A stretch of 64,000 bases of DNA from Bacillota bacterium (GTDB taxonomy: Bacteria; Bacillota; Sulfobacillia; JAJZYS01; JAJYTV01): assembly GCA_021793645.1 (NCBI GenBank), contig JAJYSJ010000007.1:62001-126000 (forward strand), written 5' to 3'. Below, piece by piece: positions 36,035 through 45,529 of this stretch. A model generated the notes under the pieces. That model was not told where the DNA came from, searched no databases, and worked only from the letters and a program-made list of their open reading frames with translations. Position 1 is the first letter of the stretch. Each line of letters starts with the position of its first letter. A program made the translations under genes and the position numbers.

Positions 36035-37472
36035 GGAGAAGGGCGCGTTCGTACAAGAGATCGCCGATCCGAACGTCGACTTCGCCCAATGGTACGTAGA
36101 CGTGGTGACGAAGGCCGACCTGATCGACTACGCCCCAGTACGAGGCTGCGTCGTCTTCAAGCCATACGGCTACAACCTCTGGGAGCGGACGCAGGCAGCG
36201 CTGGACCAGCGCTTCAAGGCGACCGGTCACCAGAACGCGTATTTCCCGCTTCTCATTCCGGAAAGCTTTCTGCTGCGCGAGGCGCAGCATGTGGAAGGGT
36301 TTACGCCGGAGGTTCTCTGGGTGACGACGGGTGGGGACGAGATCTTGCAGGAGCGCCTTGCCATCCGTCCCACGTCCGAGGCGATCATCGGGCCGATGTA
36401 CAGCCGTTGGGTGCAGTCCTACCGCGACCTGCCGATCCTGATCAACCAGTGGTGCAGCGTCGTGCGCTGGGAGAAGGCCACGCGCCCGTTCTTGCGTACG
36501 ACAGAGTTCCTCTGGCAGGAAGGCCACACCGCCCATGCGACTCCGGAGGAGGCGCAGCAGGAGACGCTGCGCATGCTCGAGGTCTACCGTGACTTCTACG
36601 AGAACGAGATGGCCATCTGGGTCGTTCCTGGCCAGAAGACGGAGGGCGAGAAGTTTCCGGGCGCCTTGAAGACGTACTCCGTGGAAGCGTTGATGGGAGA
36701 CGGGCGCGCTCTGCAGGCAGCGACATCGCACAACCTCGGACAGAATTTCGCCGAGGCATACGAGATCCGCTACCTGGATCGCGAGGGCCAGTTGCAATAC
36801 GCCCACACGACTTCCTGGGGACTCTCGTGGCGGGCGATCGGTGCCCTCATCATGGTGCATGGCGACGCTCGGGGCCTTGTCCTGCCGCCGAAGATGGCGC
36901 CTATCCAGGTTGTCATCGTGCCGATCGGAACCGGCGCCGAGGGAGAGGCTGTGCGCACCCGTGCGCGCCAGATCAAGGAACAGCTCGGCGAGGTGGCGCG
37001 GGTGCATCTTGACGACCGCGACGAGTTCACGCCGGGCTACAAGTTCAATCACTGGGAGCTGCGTGGAGTGCCGTTGCGCCTTGAACTTGGGCCGCGCGAC
37101 CTGCGTGAGCAGCAGTGCGTTCTCGTCCGGCGCGACACTGGCGAGAAGGCCGTTGTGCCGCAGGACGGGCTCGAGGGCACAGTGCGAGCACTGCTTGGCG
37201 AAGTGCAGGACAACCTGCTGAGCCGTTCACGCCAACGGGTGCAGGACAACACCACCGACGTTGCAAGCGTCGCCGAGATCGGCGAGTTGGTCTCGGCCCG
37301 GCGCGGGTTCGCCGCTGGCGGGTTCTGCGGCGACGCGGCGTGCGAGCAGAAGGTGCGCGACGAGACGGGGGCGACGATTCGCAACGTTCCCTTCGCAGAG
37401 CGCCCCGTGGAGGCGTGCGCGGTATGCGGGAAGCCGGCCAAACACTCGGTGCTCTGGGCGAGATCCTACTGA
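36018..37472 (+). CDS. proS: Prolyl-tRNA synthetase, short archaeal/eukaryote-like type
   Basis: A 484-aa class II synthetase: GCVVFKPYGYNLWERTQAAL, YFPLLIPESFL, IRPTSEAIIGPMYSRWVQSY (motif 2 region), KATRPFLRTTEFLWQEGHTAH, GALKTYSVEALMGDGRALQ and a C-terminal zinc-binding-like domain ending in CGDAACEQKV and ACAVCGKPAK. It lacks the INS editing insertion of the long bacterial form (about 565 aa in Bacillus). GTG 36018 overlaps ispG. It occupies the slot between rseP/ispG and polC as in Bacillus, but with the other ProS type. Confidence 0.95.
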   Translation: MPKAGKEKGAFVQEIADPNVDFAQWYVDVVTKADLIDYAPVRGCVVFKPYGYNLWERTQAALDQRFKATGHQNAYFPLLIPESFLLREAQHVEGFTPEVLWVTTGGDEILQERLAIRPTSEAIIGPMYSRWVQSYRDLPILINQWCSVVRWEKATRPFLRTTEFLWQEGHTAHATPEEAQQETLRMLEVYRDFYENEMAIWVVPGQKTEGEKFPGALKTYSVEALMGDGRALQAATSHNLGQNFAEAYEIRYLDREGQLQYAHTTSWGLSWRAIGALIMVHGDARGLVLPPKMAPIQVVIVPIGTGAEGEAVRTRARQIKEQLGEVARVHLDDRDEFTPGYKFNHWELRGVPLRLELGPRDLREQQCVLVRRDTGEKAVVPQDGLEGTVRALLGEVQDNLLSRSRQRVQDNTTDVASVAEIGELVSARRGFAAGGFCGDAACEQKVRDETGATIRNVPFAERPVEACAVCGKPAKHSVLWARSY

Positions 37473-37483
37473 TCCCGGGGCGG

Positions 37484-38149
37484 ATGGAGCGCGTGGACGT
37501 GGAAAAGCCGAATGTGGTGGTAATCGTTCCGGCCTACAACGAGGAAGAGACGATCGGCGCCGTTTGCGCGGTGCTGGTCGGCCATCCGCTGGTCGACGAG
37601 GTGATCGTCGTCTCTGACGGGTCGAGCGACCGCACGGCGGAAGTCGCCCGTACGACCGGAGCCCGCGTTCTGGAACTGCCGGAAAACGCCGGCAAGGGCG
37701 CCGCCATGCAGGCAGGCATCAGCTCGACGGCAGCGGAGGTCGTGTTGTTCCTCGACGCCGACCTGATCGGCCTTCGGCCGGAGCACGTCGACCGCATGCT
37801 CGCACCGGTGCTCCAGGGCGAGTCGCAGATGTCGGTGGGCGTCTTCGAGGGCGGCCGCACCTCCACGGACCTGGCGCAGGCGATCGCACCGTTCCTTTCC
37901 GGGCAGCGTGCCGTCCACCGCAGCGTGCTGCGGGACCTCGACGACATCACAGAATCTGGATACGGCGTCGAGGTGGCGCTGACGAAGTACATGCGGCGCA
38001 ACCATGGCAATGTCTGCGAAGTCGTCCTAGCTGACCTGACGCATCGCATGAAGGAAGAGAAGCGCGGTCTGATCAAGGGGTTCGCCGCGCGGATGAAGAT
38101 GTATTGGGAGATCGTCAAGTACCTGCCGAAGGACAAGGTGCGCGACTGA
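37484..38149 (+). CDS. Family 2 glycosyltransferase
   Basis: A 221-aa GT-A fold enzyme: VVVIVPAYNEEETIGAVCAV, VIVVSDGSSDRTAEVA, ENAGKGAAMQAGI and the metal-binding DAD in VVLFLDADLIGL. No membrane segments, so it resembles cytosolic DPM1/GpgS-like transferases. The acceptor is unknown; a sugar-nucleotide donor is expected. I chose ATG 37484, 12 bp after proS; the track start at 37115 lies inside proS. It is an insertion in the usual proS-polC order. Confidence 0.85.
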   Translation: MERVDVEKPNVVVIVPAYNEEETIGAVCAVLVGHPLVDEVIVVSDGSSDRTAEVARTTGARVLELPENAGKGAAMQAGISSTAAEVVLFLDADLIGLRPEHVDRMLAPVLQGESQMSVGVFEGGRTSTDLAQAIAPFLSGQRAVHRSVLRDLDDITESGYGVEVALTKYMRRNHGNVCEVVLADLTHRMKEEKRGLIKGFAARMKMYWEIVKYLPKDKVRD

Positions 38150-38179
38150 AGCGGAGGGCTGAGTACGGATAGAGACGAC

Positions 38180-41100
38180 GTGCCGCAGGCGGACTTCGCC
38201 GCGGTCTGGCGCAGTGCGGTCGCGGCGGCCGCACCTGTTACACTGCGCGGCTGGTTGCTGGGTGCCGAGGTGCAGCTCGTGGGCGAGACCGTCGCAGTGG
38301 CGGTGCCGACGACCGGAGAAGCGCTAGGCATCTCGCGCTTGCAGGATCCCGCTGTGCGCGAGCGCCTGGAAGAGGAACTTGCGCGGCAGTGGGGATCCCC
38401 ACTGCAGATCGAGGCGAGCGCAGGCGCAGCGGCGAAGCTCCAGGCCCCACCGCCGTCGAAGGCGGCGCCCGGCCGGGCGCCGGTCCCGGAGCGTCTGATC
38501 TTCGGCAAGTCGTTCAGTGGAGCGGTCACGCCGCTGCGCGAGGTATCGCTCGATCTCAGCCGCGTGGTCGTCGAGGCCGAGATCGTCTCCGTCGACGTAC
38601 GCGCGCGGCGCGGCGGCGGACAGATCCTGACGCTGGCCCTTTCCGACCACGACGACGGACTCGTGGCGAAACTGCTGCTGGATCCCGAAGCGAAGCTGGG
38701 GACGGAACTGAGGCCGGGCATGTGGATTCGCCTGCGCGGCAACGTAGGCAGCGATGAGCGTACGGGCGAGCCGCTCCTCTGGGCACGTGATCTGATGCAG
38801 CTCATGCGCTCGCAGCAGCGCAGCGAGGAGGCGTCGCGCGGACGGGTCGAACTGCACCTGCATACGCGCATGTCGCAGATGGACGGATTGCTGGATCTCC
38901 CCCGCGTCGTCGATGCGGCCGAGCGCTTTTCCATGCCGGCCATCGCCGTCACAGACCACGGTGTGCTGCAGGCCTACCCGGAGGCGCAGGACCTTGCGCG
39001 CAAATCGAAGGTGCGCCTCCTGTACGGCCTCGAGGCCTATGTCGTGCCGGATTCTCCGCGCATCGTCATCCGGCCGGTACCGGCTGGACTGCCGCAAAGC
39101 TTTGTCGCACTCGATGTCGAGACGACATCCCTCTCGCCGCAAAGCGGCGAGATTATCGAGATCGCGCTCGTGCGGTTCGTAGACGGCCAGGCGCAGGAGG
39201 AGTTCGTCACCCTGGTGCGGCCCAAGGGGAAGGTTTCACAGAAAACGGTGGACCTCACCGGCATCAGCCCGCAGGACCTGGAGGGCGCGCCCTCATTCGC
39301 CGATGTCCTGCCGCGCGTTCTCGAGTTCCTCGGCGACCTGCCGGTCGTCGCGCATAACGCCGGCTTCGATGAAGGCTACCTGCGCACCTCGCTTGTGCAC
39401 CAAGACATCGACTGGCGCGCTTGCGTAATCGACACTCTGGAGCTCGGCCGTGCGCTGGTGCCGCACCTGAGGAGCCACCGCCTGCAAGACCTCGCCCAGC
39501 ATTTTGAACTAGGCGACTTCGCGCATCACCGCGCCGGCGCGGACGCGGAGATCGCGGGACGCATCGCACTGCGTCTGTTCGACGCAGCGAAATTGCTCGG
39601 CGTGGAGGATCTTGCCGGGCTGAACGGTCTTGGCGAGAAGGTGCCGCTGCACTTGCGCCGGCCCTACCACGCCATGCTACTGGTGCGCACCCAGGAGGGT
39701 CTCAGGGAACTGTATCGCGCAGTGACGGAGGCGCATCTGCGCCAGTTTCACCGCGTTCCGCGCCTCGTGGAGAGCCAGGTGCAGGCCCTGCGACAAGGCG
39801 CCATGCTCGGGGCTGCAGGCTGCCTGCAGGGCGAACTCTGGCGGGCATTCCTGCGCGGCGCATCGCCTGCCGAGCTGCGGGAGATCGCGCGGCGCTACGA
39901 CTATATCGAACTGCAGCCCCCCGGGCTCACGTTCCCCGTGGCCAGTGCGGAGGGCTATCTGTTCGCCGAGGACGAGGTGCGGCGTTATGCAGAACAGGTG
40001 ATCGAGATTGCGGACGAGCTCTCGCTGCCGGTTGTAGCGACGGGCGACGCCCACTATCTCGAGCCCGAGGAGCAGGAACTGCGCCGCATCGTGCTGCGAG
40101 GGGCCGGGCGCGAGGCGCCAGGTGAAGCAGAGCGACCTTTGCACCTGCGCACCGCGTCGGAGATGCTGCGCGACTTCGCCTGGCTCGGCGCGGAGCGCGC
40201 GGAGCATATCGTCTTCGATGCGCCGGATGCGGTTGCACAGGAGCTCGGAGATCTCCAGCCGGTGCCTGACGAGCTCTCGGCACCGGAACTCCCGGAAGCG
40301 GCGGAGGAAGTGGAAAAGGGTTCACGCCGCCGCGCGGCGGAGCTATATGGCGACCCTCTGCCGGAAGTGGTCTCGGCGCGGCTCGAACGCGAACTCAAGG
40401 CCGTGATCGGCAACGGCTTCGCGAGCATCTACCGCATCGCGCAGCTCTTGACGCGGCGATCCCTGGAGGACGGCTACCTAGTCGGCTCGCGCGGGTCTGT
40501 CGGCTCCTCCTTCGTCGCGTACCTGATCGGCATCACCGAGGTGAACCCTCTAGCGCCCCACTGGCGCTGCCCCGGGTGCCAGCGAACGGATTTCAGCGGA
40601 GAAGCTGGGTCGGGATTCGACCTGCCGCAGCGCGCTTGCCCGGATTGCGGTGCCAGCATGGCACGCGACGGCCAGGATATCCCGTTTGAGACCTTTATGG
40701 GCTTTGACGGCGACAAAGTGCCCGACATCGACCTTAACTTTTCCGGCGATTACCAGCCTCAGATCCACCGCTACACGGAGGAACTGCTTGGCGGACAGGT
40801 GTACCGCGCAGGAACGATCGCAACTGTCGCGGAACGCACGGCGTTCGGGCTTGCCAAAGGCTACCTGGAAGAGCGTGGGCGCACCGTCCGCGCTCCGGAG
40901 ATCGAACGGCTCGCGCGGGGCGTTACGGGAGTCAAGCGCACCACAGGACAGCACCCGGGCGGGGTGATGGTGGTTCCGGTGCACGACGACGTGCACCGCT
41001 TTACGCCTCTGCAGCATCCCGCCGACGACACAGACTCCAACATCATCACCACGCATTTCGACTACCACGCGATCTCCTCTCGCCTGCTGAAGCTTGACCT

Positions 41101-42139
41101 CTTGGGGCACGACGACCCGACCGTCCTGCGGCTGCTCGAGCAGTTCACGGGGATCCCCGCGCTGTCTGTGCCCTGCGACGATGCGCAGGCCATCTCGCTC
41201 TTCTCCAGCTGCGAGGCGCTCGGCCTCACGCAGCAGCAGCTCGGAACCTCGGTGGGGTCCTTCGGCTTGCCGGAGTTCGGCACGCGCTTTGTGCGCCAGA
41301 TGCTGGAGGCTACGCGGCCGTCGAGTTTCGCCGACCTCGTGCGCATCTCCGGGCTCTCGCACGGAACCGACGTCTGGACGCGCAACGCGGACGAACTGAT
41401 CCGCGCGGGCACGGCGACGCTGCGTCAGGTGATCGCGACCCGCGAGGACATCCTCCTGAACCTGATCGGATACGGCCTCTCGCCGAGCCGTGCGTTCCAG
41501 ATCACGGAGCGCGTGCGCAAGGGCAGAGGACTTCTCCCGGAGCAGGAGTCGGAAATGCGTCTCAGCGGCGTGCCGGACTGGTACGTCGCATCGTGCCAAA
41601 AGATCGGCTACATGTTCCCGAAGGCGCACGCCGCCGCCTACGTGATGATGGCCGTGCGCATTGCCTACTTCAAAGTGCACCACCCCGCGGCCTTCTACGC
41701 CACCTATCTAAGCGTGCGCGCGAGCGAGTTCGACGTATCGCTGACACTGCTCGATGTCCAAGAGATGGAGCGGCGCATCCGCGCTGCGGATCAGGATCGT
41801 GGCGCTTCCCCTCGCGATAAGAGCATCGCGACCATCCTCGAGGTTGTGCGCGAGATGATCTTGCGAGGCCTCCGCTTCGCACCGTTCAGTCTGGCGACGG
41901 CCGACGAGCGCCTCTTCAAGGTGACGCAAGACGGCCAAATCGCGCCGCCGATCGCAGCGATCTCCGGGCTGGGGCCGAACGGTGCGCGTCAAATTGCAGC
42001 GGCGCGCGACCAGCGTCCCTTCAGCTCCATCGCGGACCTGCGCGGCCGCGGGCACGCGCCCAGGCCGGTGATCGAGGCGCTGAGGGAGATCGGAGCGCTC
42101 GCAGGACTTCCTGAGACCGACCAGATGACACTCTTCTGA
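38180..42139 (+). CDS. polC: DNA polymerase III alpha subunit, PolC type
   Basis: A 1319-aa Gram-positive replicative polymerase. In order: an N-terminal domain, an OB fold (residues about 125-220), PHP domain part 1 (ELHLHTRMSQMDGLL, near residue 223), the embedded DEDD proofreading exonuclease (FVALDVETTSLSPQ near 308, VVAHNAGFDEGY, HHRAGADAE), PHP part 2, then the polymerase with catalytic PDIDLNFSGDYQPQIH near 847 and a zinc motif (CPGCQRTD, CPDCGASM). The start is GTG 38180. Slightly shorter than Bacillus PolC (about 1437 aa). PolC is diagnostic for Firmicutes and relatives. Confidence 0.98.
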   Translation: MPQADFAAVWRSAVAAAAPVTLRGWLLGAEVQLVGETVAVAVPTTGEALGISRLQDPAVRERLEEELARQWGSPLQIEASAGAAAKLQAPPPSKAAPGRAPVPERLIFGKSFSGAVTPLREVSLDLSRVVVEAEIVSVDVRARRGGGQILTLALSDHDDGLVAKLLLDPEAKLGTELRPGMWIRLRGNVGSDERTGEPLLWARDLMQLMRSQQRSEEASRGRVELHLHTRMSQMDGLLDLPRVVDAAERFSMPAIAVTDHGVLQAYPEAQDLARKSKVRLLYGLEAYVVPDSPRIVIRPVPAGLPQSFVALDVETTSLSPQSGEIIEIALVRFVDGQAQEEFVTLVRPKGKVSQKTVDLTGISPQDLEGAPSFADVLPRVLEFLGDLPVVAHNAGFDEGYLRTSLVHQDIDWRACVIDTLELGRALVPHLRSHRLQDLAQHFELGDFAHHRAGADAEIAGRIALRLFDAAKLLGVEDLAGLNGLGEKVPLHLRRPYHAMLLVRTQEGLRELYRAVTEAHLRQFHRVPRLVESQVQALRQGAMLGAAGCLQGELWRAFLRGASPAELREIARRYDYIELQPPGLTFPVASAEGYLFAEDEVRRYAEQVIEIADELSLPVVATGDAHYLEPEEQELRRIVLRGAGREAPGEAERPLHLRTASEMLRDFAWLGAERAEHIVFDAPDAVAQELGDLQPVPDELSAPELPEAAEEVEKGSRRRAAELYGDPLPEVVSARLERELKAVIGNGFASIYRIAQLLTRRSLEDGYLVGSRGSVGSSFVAYLIGITEVNPLAPHWRCPGCQRTDFSGEAGSGFDLPQRACPDCGASMARDGQDIPFETFMGFDGDKVPDIDLNFSGDYQPQIHRYTEELLGGQVYRAGTIATVAERTAFGLAKGYLEERGRTVRAPEIERLARGVTGVKRTTGQHPGGVMVVPVHDDVHRFTPLQHPADDTDSNIITTHFDYHAISSRLLKLDLLGHDDPTVLRLLEQFTGIPALSVPCDDAQAISLFSSCEALGLTQQQLGTSVGSFGLPEFGTRFVRQMLEATRPSSFADLVRISGLSHGTDVWTRNADELIRAGTATLRQVIATREDILLNLIGYGLSPSRAFQITERVRKGRGLLPEQESEMRLSGVPDWYVASCQKIGYMFPKAHAAAYVMMAVRIAYFKVHHPAAFYATYLSVRASEFDVSLTLLDVQEMERRIRAADQDRGASPRDKSIATILEVVREMILRGLRFAPFSLATADERLFKVTQDGQIAPPIAAISGLGPNGARQIAAARDQRPFSSIADLRGRGHAPRPVIEALREIGALAGLPETDQMTLF

Positions 42140-42208
42140 GCGATGTGCAGACGACCGCCCACGGGACATCCGGCGGGTGCGGCTGAAGACAGACCAGCGC
42201 CTCGCCTC

Positions 42209-42238
42209 CTGGCATGGGCGGGGAAACCGTGCTATAGT
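42209..42238 (+). promoter_or_regulatory. Promoter of the rimP-nusA-infB operon
   Basis: CTGGCA (42209-42214), 18 nt, TATAGT (42233-42238) preceded by TGC, an extended -10. Predicted start near 42245. It lies in the 160-bp gap after polC. The rest of the gap shows no gene. Confidence 0.7.
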
Positions 42239-42302
42239 GAGAACGCTGATCGTGGATCGTGTGCATGGAGTGGGGCCACCCACTCCTTTGGCCGTGTCAG
42301 GC

Positions 42303-42797
42303 ATGGCCAAGGATTTGGTAGGGGGTCGCTGGTTGGGCGAGTCGGTAAAGGCCGTGCTGCAGGAGCTTGCCGCCGAGGCGTGTCGCCTGGAGGGAGCAGA
42401 GCTCTGGGATCTGCGGCTGGACGGCGGACGGGGTCGCAGCATCATACGGGTGACGGTGGAACATCCGGAGGGCGTCACGTTCGATCTGTTGGAACGTGTC
42501 TCGCGCCGATTCTCGCAGACGCTCGATGAACGAGATCCGATCGATGGCTCGTACACGCTGGAGTGCGAATCGCCCGGTCTAGACCGGGTGCTGCGCAGCC
42601 TCGACGACTGTCGGCGCTTCCTTGGTTCCAATGTGCGCCTGCGCTTGCGTCCAGAGGTCGAAGGGCAGCGAAACTTTCGCGGTGAACTCGCGAGCGTCTC
42701 CGCGGACGCCATGCTGTTGCGGCCGCAGGACGGCGAAGACCGCTGGATCCCGTGGGCGGACGTCCTCGACCTGCATCTTGACCCGAAGCTGAGTTAG
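42303..42797 (+). CDS. rimP: Ribosome maturation factor RimP
   Basis: RimP (164 aa from ATG 42303), with AEACRLEGAELWDLRLDGGRG, IIRVTVEHPEGVTFDLLERV and YTLECESPGLDRVLRS. It helps 30S assembly. No ribosome-binding site precedes ATG 42303, whereas TTG 42333 (MGESVKAVLQ) stands 7 nt after AGGGGG and gives the more typical length (154 aa); the shorter start may be the real one. Begins the nusA operon. Confidence 0.94.
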   Translation: MAKDLVGGRWLGESVKAVLQELAAEACRLEGAELWDLRLDGGRGRSIIRVTVEHPEGVTFDLLERVSRRFSQTLDERDPIDGSYTLECESPGLDRVLRSLDDCRRFLGSNVRLRLRPEVEGQRNFRGELASVSADAMLLRPQDGEDRWIPWADVLDLHLDPKLS

Positions 42798-42807
42798 GGA
42801 GCGTGCG

Positions 42808-43836
42808 ATGACGAGCGAATTCATCCGGGCGATCGAGGATGTGGCCCGGGAAAAAGGCATTGAGCGCAATGTGCTCTTCGAGGCGATCGAAGCGGCGCTC
42901 ATCTCTGCGTACCGACGCAATTTCGGTTCTGCGCAGAACGTGCGAGTCGAGGTCGACCGCCAGACCGGCGAGTTCCGCGTCTTCGCACTGCTGACAGTGG
43001 TCGATGAGGTGACAGACCCCCGCGCCCAGGTTTCCCTCGCGGACGCGAGGATCGAAGATCCACGCGCACAGCTCGGCGATGCGCGGGAGCGGGAGGTCAC
43101 TCCTAGCGACTTCGGCCGGATCGCCGCCCAAACGGCGAAGCAGGTCGTGATGCAGCGGATCCGCGAAGCCGAGCGCGGCATCATCTATGAAGAGTTTCAG
43201 AGCCGCGAGGGCGATGTTGTCTCTGCGGTGGTCAGTCGGCTCGAGCCGCGCTTCGCGGTCTGCGATCTCGGCCGGGCGGAGGCGATCCTGCCGCTCTCCG
43301 AGCAGATTCCTGGAGAGAGCTACGTCCCCGGCCAGCGCATGCGCTGCTACGTGCTCGAGGTAAAGCGGAGTCCCAAGGGACCGCAGGTCATGCTCTCGCG
43401 CACCCACCCGGCGCTTCTGAAGCGCCTGTTCGAGCTGGAAGTGCCGGAACTGCACGACGGGTCCGTGGAACTCAAGGCGATCGCCAGGGAGCCCGGCTCG
43501 CGTTCCAAGGTCGCGGTCTGGGCACGGGTCGACGGAGTCGACCCACAGGGGGCCTGCATCGGTCCGAAGGGCGCCCGAGTGCACGCCATCGGCAACGAGT
43601 TGCGGGGTGAAAAGGTGGACATCATCCGCTACTCCCAGGATCCCGAGGAGTTCGTCGCCAACTCGCTCGCACCCGCCAAGGTGACGCGCGTTGCGATCGA
43701 AGAGGAGACCCGCACAGCCCGCGTCATCGTTCCCGAATACCAGTTGTCGCTCGCCATCGGCAAGGAAGGGCAGAATGCCCGGCTCGCTGCGCGCCTTACG
43801 GGATACAAGATCGACATCAAGGCGGAGGGGGCCTGA
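42808..43836 (+). CDS. nusA: Transcription termination/antitermination factor NusA
   Basis: A 342-aa NusA of the short Gram-positive form. The N-terminal domain ([20 protein letters not shown]) is followed by S1 ([21 protein letters not shown], near residue 135) and KH1/KH2 ([42 protein letters not shown]). It lacks the acidic repeats of the E. coli protein. It modulates pausing, termination and antitermination. ATG 42808 after a GGAG-like site. Confidence 0.97.
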   Translation: MTSEFIRAIEDVAREKGIERNVLFEAIEAALISAYRRNFGSAQNVRVEVDRQTGEFRVFALLTVVDEVTDPRAQVSLADARIEDPRAQLGDAREREVTPSDFGRIAAQTAKQVVMQRIREAERGIIYEEFQSREGDVVSAVVSRLEPRFAVCDLGRAEAILPLSEQIPGESYVPGQRMRCYVLEVKRSPKGPQVMLSRTHPALLKRLFELEVPELHDGSVELKAIAREPGSRSKVAVWARVDGVDPQGACIGPKGARVHAIGNELRGEKVDIIRYSQDPEEFVANSLAPAKVTRVAIEEETRTARVIVPEYQLSLAIGKEGQNARLAARLTGYKIDIKAEGA

Positions 43837-43841
43837 CGGGC

Positions 43842-44111
43842 ATGCAGCGCCGCAAGCAGCCGATGCGCCTGTGCCTAGGGTGCGGACAACAGCGCCCGAA
43901 GCGTGAACTGGTGCGCGTCGTGCGCAGCCCGGAGGGAGAGGTTCATCTCGACCCTACTGGCAAAGCGAACGGCCGTGGCGCCTACATCTGCCCAGATCCG
44001 TCCTGCCTCGAGAAGGCACTGCGCAACCAACGCCTCGGCCATGCGCTCGAAGCGGCGCTGCCACCCGAGACCGTCGCTGCGCTGAGCGCCCGACTGGCGG
44101 CGCCACAGTGA
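43842..44111 (+). CDS. ylxR: YlxR/RnpM-family RNA-binding protein
   Basis: An 89-aa DUF448 protein: [20 protein letters not shown] with the GRGAYIC motif. Homologues bind RNase P RNA or affect transcription in Firmicutes. It lies between nusA and the L7Ae-like ylxQ, as in Bacillus. The stop overlaps the ylxQ GTG (44108). Confidence 0.94.
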   Translation: MQRRKQPMRLCLGCGQQRPKRELVRVVRSPEGEVHLDPTGKANGRGAYICPDPSCLEKALRNQRLGHALEAALPPETVAALSARLAAPQ

Positions 44112-45529
44112 GGCGGTTCTACGACCTGATTGGTCTCGCGCGACGGGCTCAGGTGCTCGTCTTCGGCCTCGACGCCGTCCGCGTAGAGGCGCGCAGAAGC
44201 CAGATGCCGTTGATCCTCGTCGCACTAGACGCTGCGCCGCGCGCGCTGCGGGCTGCGCAGGCACTGCCAGGCGCGGTGTACCGCGCAGGCACGATGGACG
44301 CGCTTGGCGACGCGATTGGACGCGGGCCGACGGGTGTTGTCGGCATACGCGACCCGGGCCTCGCCCGCAAGCTGCGGGAGGCCATCGAAGAGATTGAGAG
44401 TCTTACCGGGGGTGATCGTACTGACCGAATCCAACGCGAATCGCCTGCGAGTGTACGAACTCGCAAAGCAGCTCGACCTGGACAGCAAGCGGCTCATCGA
44501 CCTCTTGCGCCGACTGGGGATCGAGGTGCGAAATCACATGTCAACGCTGGAACCCGAGACCGTGGAGAAGGTTACGGAGATCGTCAAGGCGCCGTCCAAG
44601 GTGCCCGAGCCTCCGACCGACCCGCTGCGGGCCTCCGGCGGAAGCCCGAGCGGCGGCACAGCGCCGATGCCGCGCAAGCGAACAGAGCTCCAGCCGCAGG
44701 AGCGGGCGACAGACGGCGTAGCCAGCCAGCACCAGGAAGGAGCGGTGCCGGCTCCTCGCCCGCGGCTCGAGGGACCCAGACCCGCGTCTGGCGGCCCGTC
44801 GAGTCCACCGGGCCCGTTGCCGGCGAGAGAGAGCGCAACCCAAGGCATCGGCTCCCTGCCCCGACCGGCAGGAGCACCGCGCCCGGCGTTCGAACCGCGT
44901 CCGGCGCTCGAACCGCGCCCAGGCATCGGGACGCTGCCACAGAAGCGCCAGCCCGGCGCACCGCGCCCGTCAGCAGGCGGAGTGGGCTCCCTTCCCGGCC
45001 GGCCGAGTCCGAGCCGCAGCGCGGGCGCAGCGGGAACGCGCGTTCAGCCGCCGGCTCCCGCCACCAGCCGTCCAACGGCCCCGGGCTCCCGACCCCCGCA
45101 GAAAAGACGCGGCCCAGGGGACCGGCGCCGCGGCGAGGAGGAGCACCGCTTCGAGCGCCGCGTCCATCAGCGGCATCGCCAGCAGAGCGCAATCCGAACC
45201 GACCGGCCCGTAACCCTGGAGACCGCCCTTACCGTGCAGGAGCTCGGACAGAAGCTGGGCGTGTCGGCGGGCGACCTAATCCGACGCCTCATGGGGCTCG
45301 GCGTGATGGCGACCTTGAACCACGAACTGGACGTCGAGACGGCGGCACTCGTCGCAACGGAGATCGGGTTCCAGCAAATCGAAATCAAGCCGCCCGGCCC
45401 GACGCTCGAGGAGGAGATCGAGGCCGCGCAGGTGGACCCACCCGAGAAGCTGCGCCTGCGCGCCCCGACCGTCGTGGTCATGGGCCACGTCGACCACGGC
45501 AAGACAAGCCTGCTCGACGCGATCCGTGA
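44108..45529 (+). CDS. ylxQ: YlxQ-type L7Ae-like protein with long overlapping extension
   Basis: The first 100 residues are a normal YlxQ/L7Ae-family RNA-binding domain ([35 protein letters not shown]). The usual stop codon before infB is absent: the frame stays open for 473 codons and ends at 45529, 1118 bp inside infB. The added 370 residues are Arg/Pro/Ala/Gly-rich, low-complexity and apparently disordered, mirroring the linker of IF2 in another frame. As sequenced, ribosomes translating ylxQ must run through the first third of infB. Either the extended protein is real, or a frameshift or sequencing error hides a stop. The L7Ae domain call is firm; the extension is not. Confidence 0.75.
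   Translation: MRRFYDLIGLARRAQVLVFGLDAVRVEARRSQMPLILVALDAAPRALRAAQALPGAVYRAGTMDALGDAIGRGPTGVVGIRDPGLARKLREAIEEIESLTGGDRTDRIQRESPASVRTRKAARPGQQAAHRPLAPTGDRGAKSHVNAGTRDRGEGYGDRQGAVQGARASDRPAAGLRRKPERRHSADAAQANRAPAAGAGDRRRSQPAPGRSGAGSSPAARGTQTRVWRPVESTGPVAGERERNPRHRLPAPTGRSTAPGVRTASGARTAPRHRDAATEAPARRTAPVSRRSGLPSRPAESEPQRGRSGNARSAAGSRHQPSNGPGLPTPAEKTRPRGPAPRRGGAPLRAPRPSAASPAERNPNRPARNPGDRPYRAGARTEAGRVGGRPNPTPHGARRDGDLEPRTGRRDGGTRRNGDRVPANRNQAARPDARGGDRGRAGGPTREAAPARPDRRGHGPRRPRQDKPARRDP

Noticed and set aside
42143-42529. 128-aa ORF upstream of and overlapping rimP
   Set aside because: Overlaps the rimP promoter and coding region in another frame, with no family similarity.
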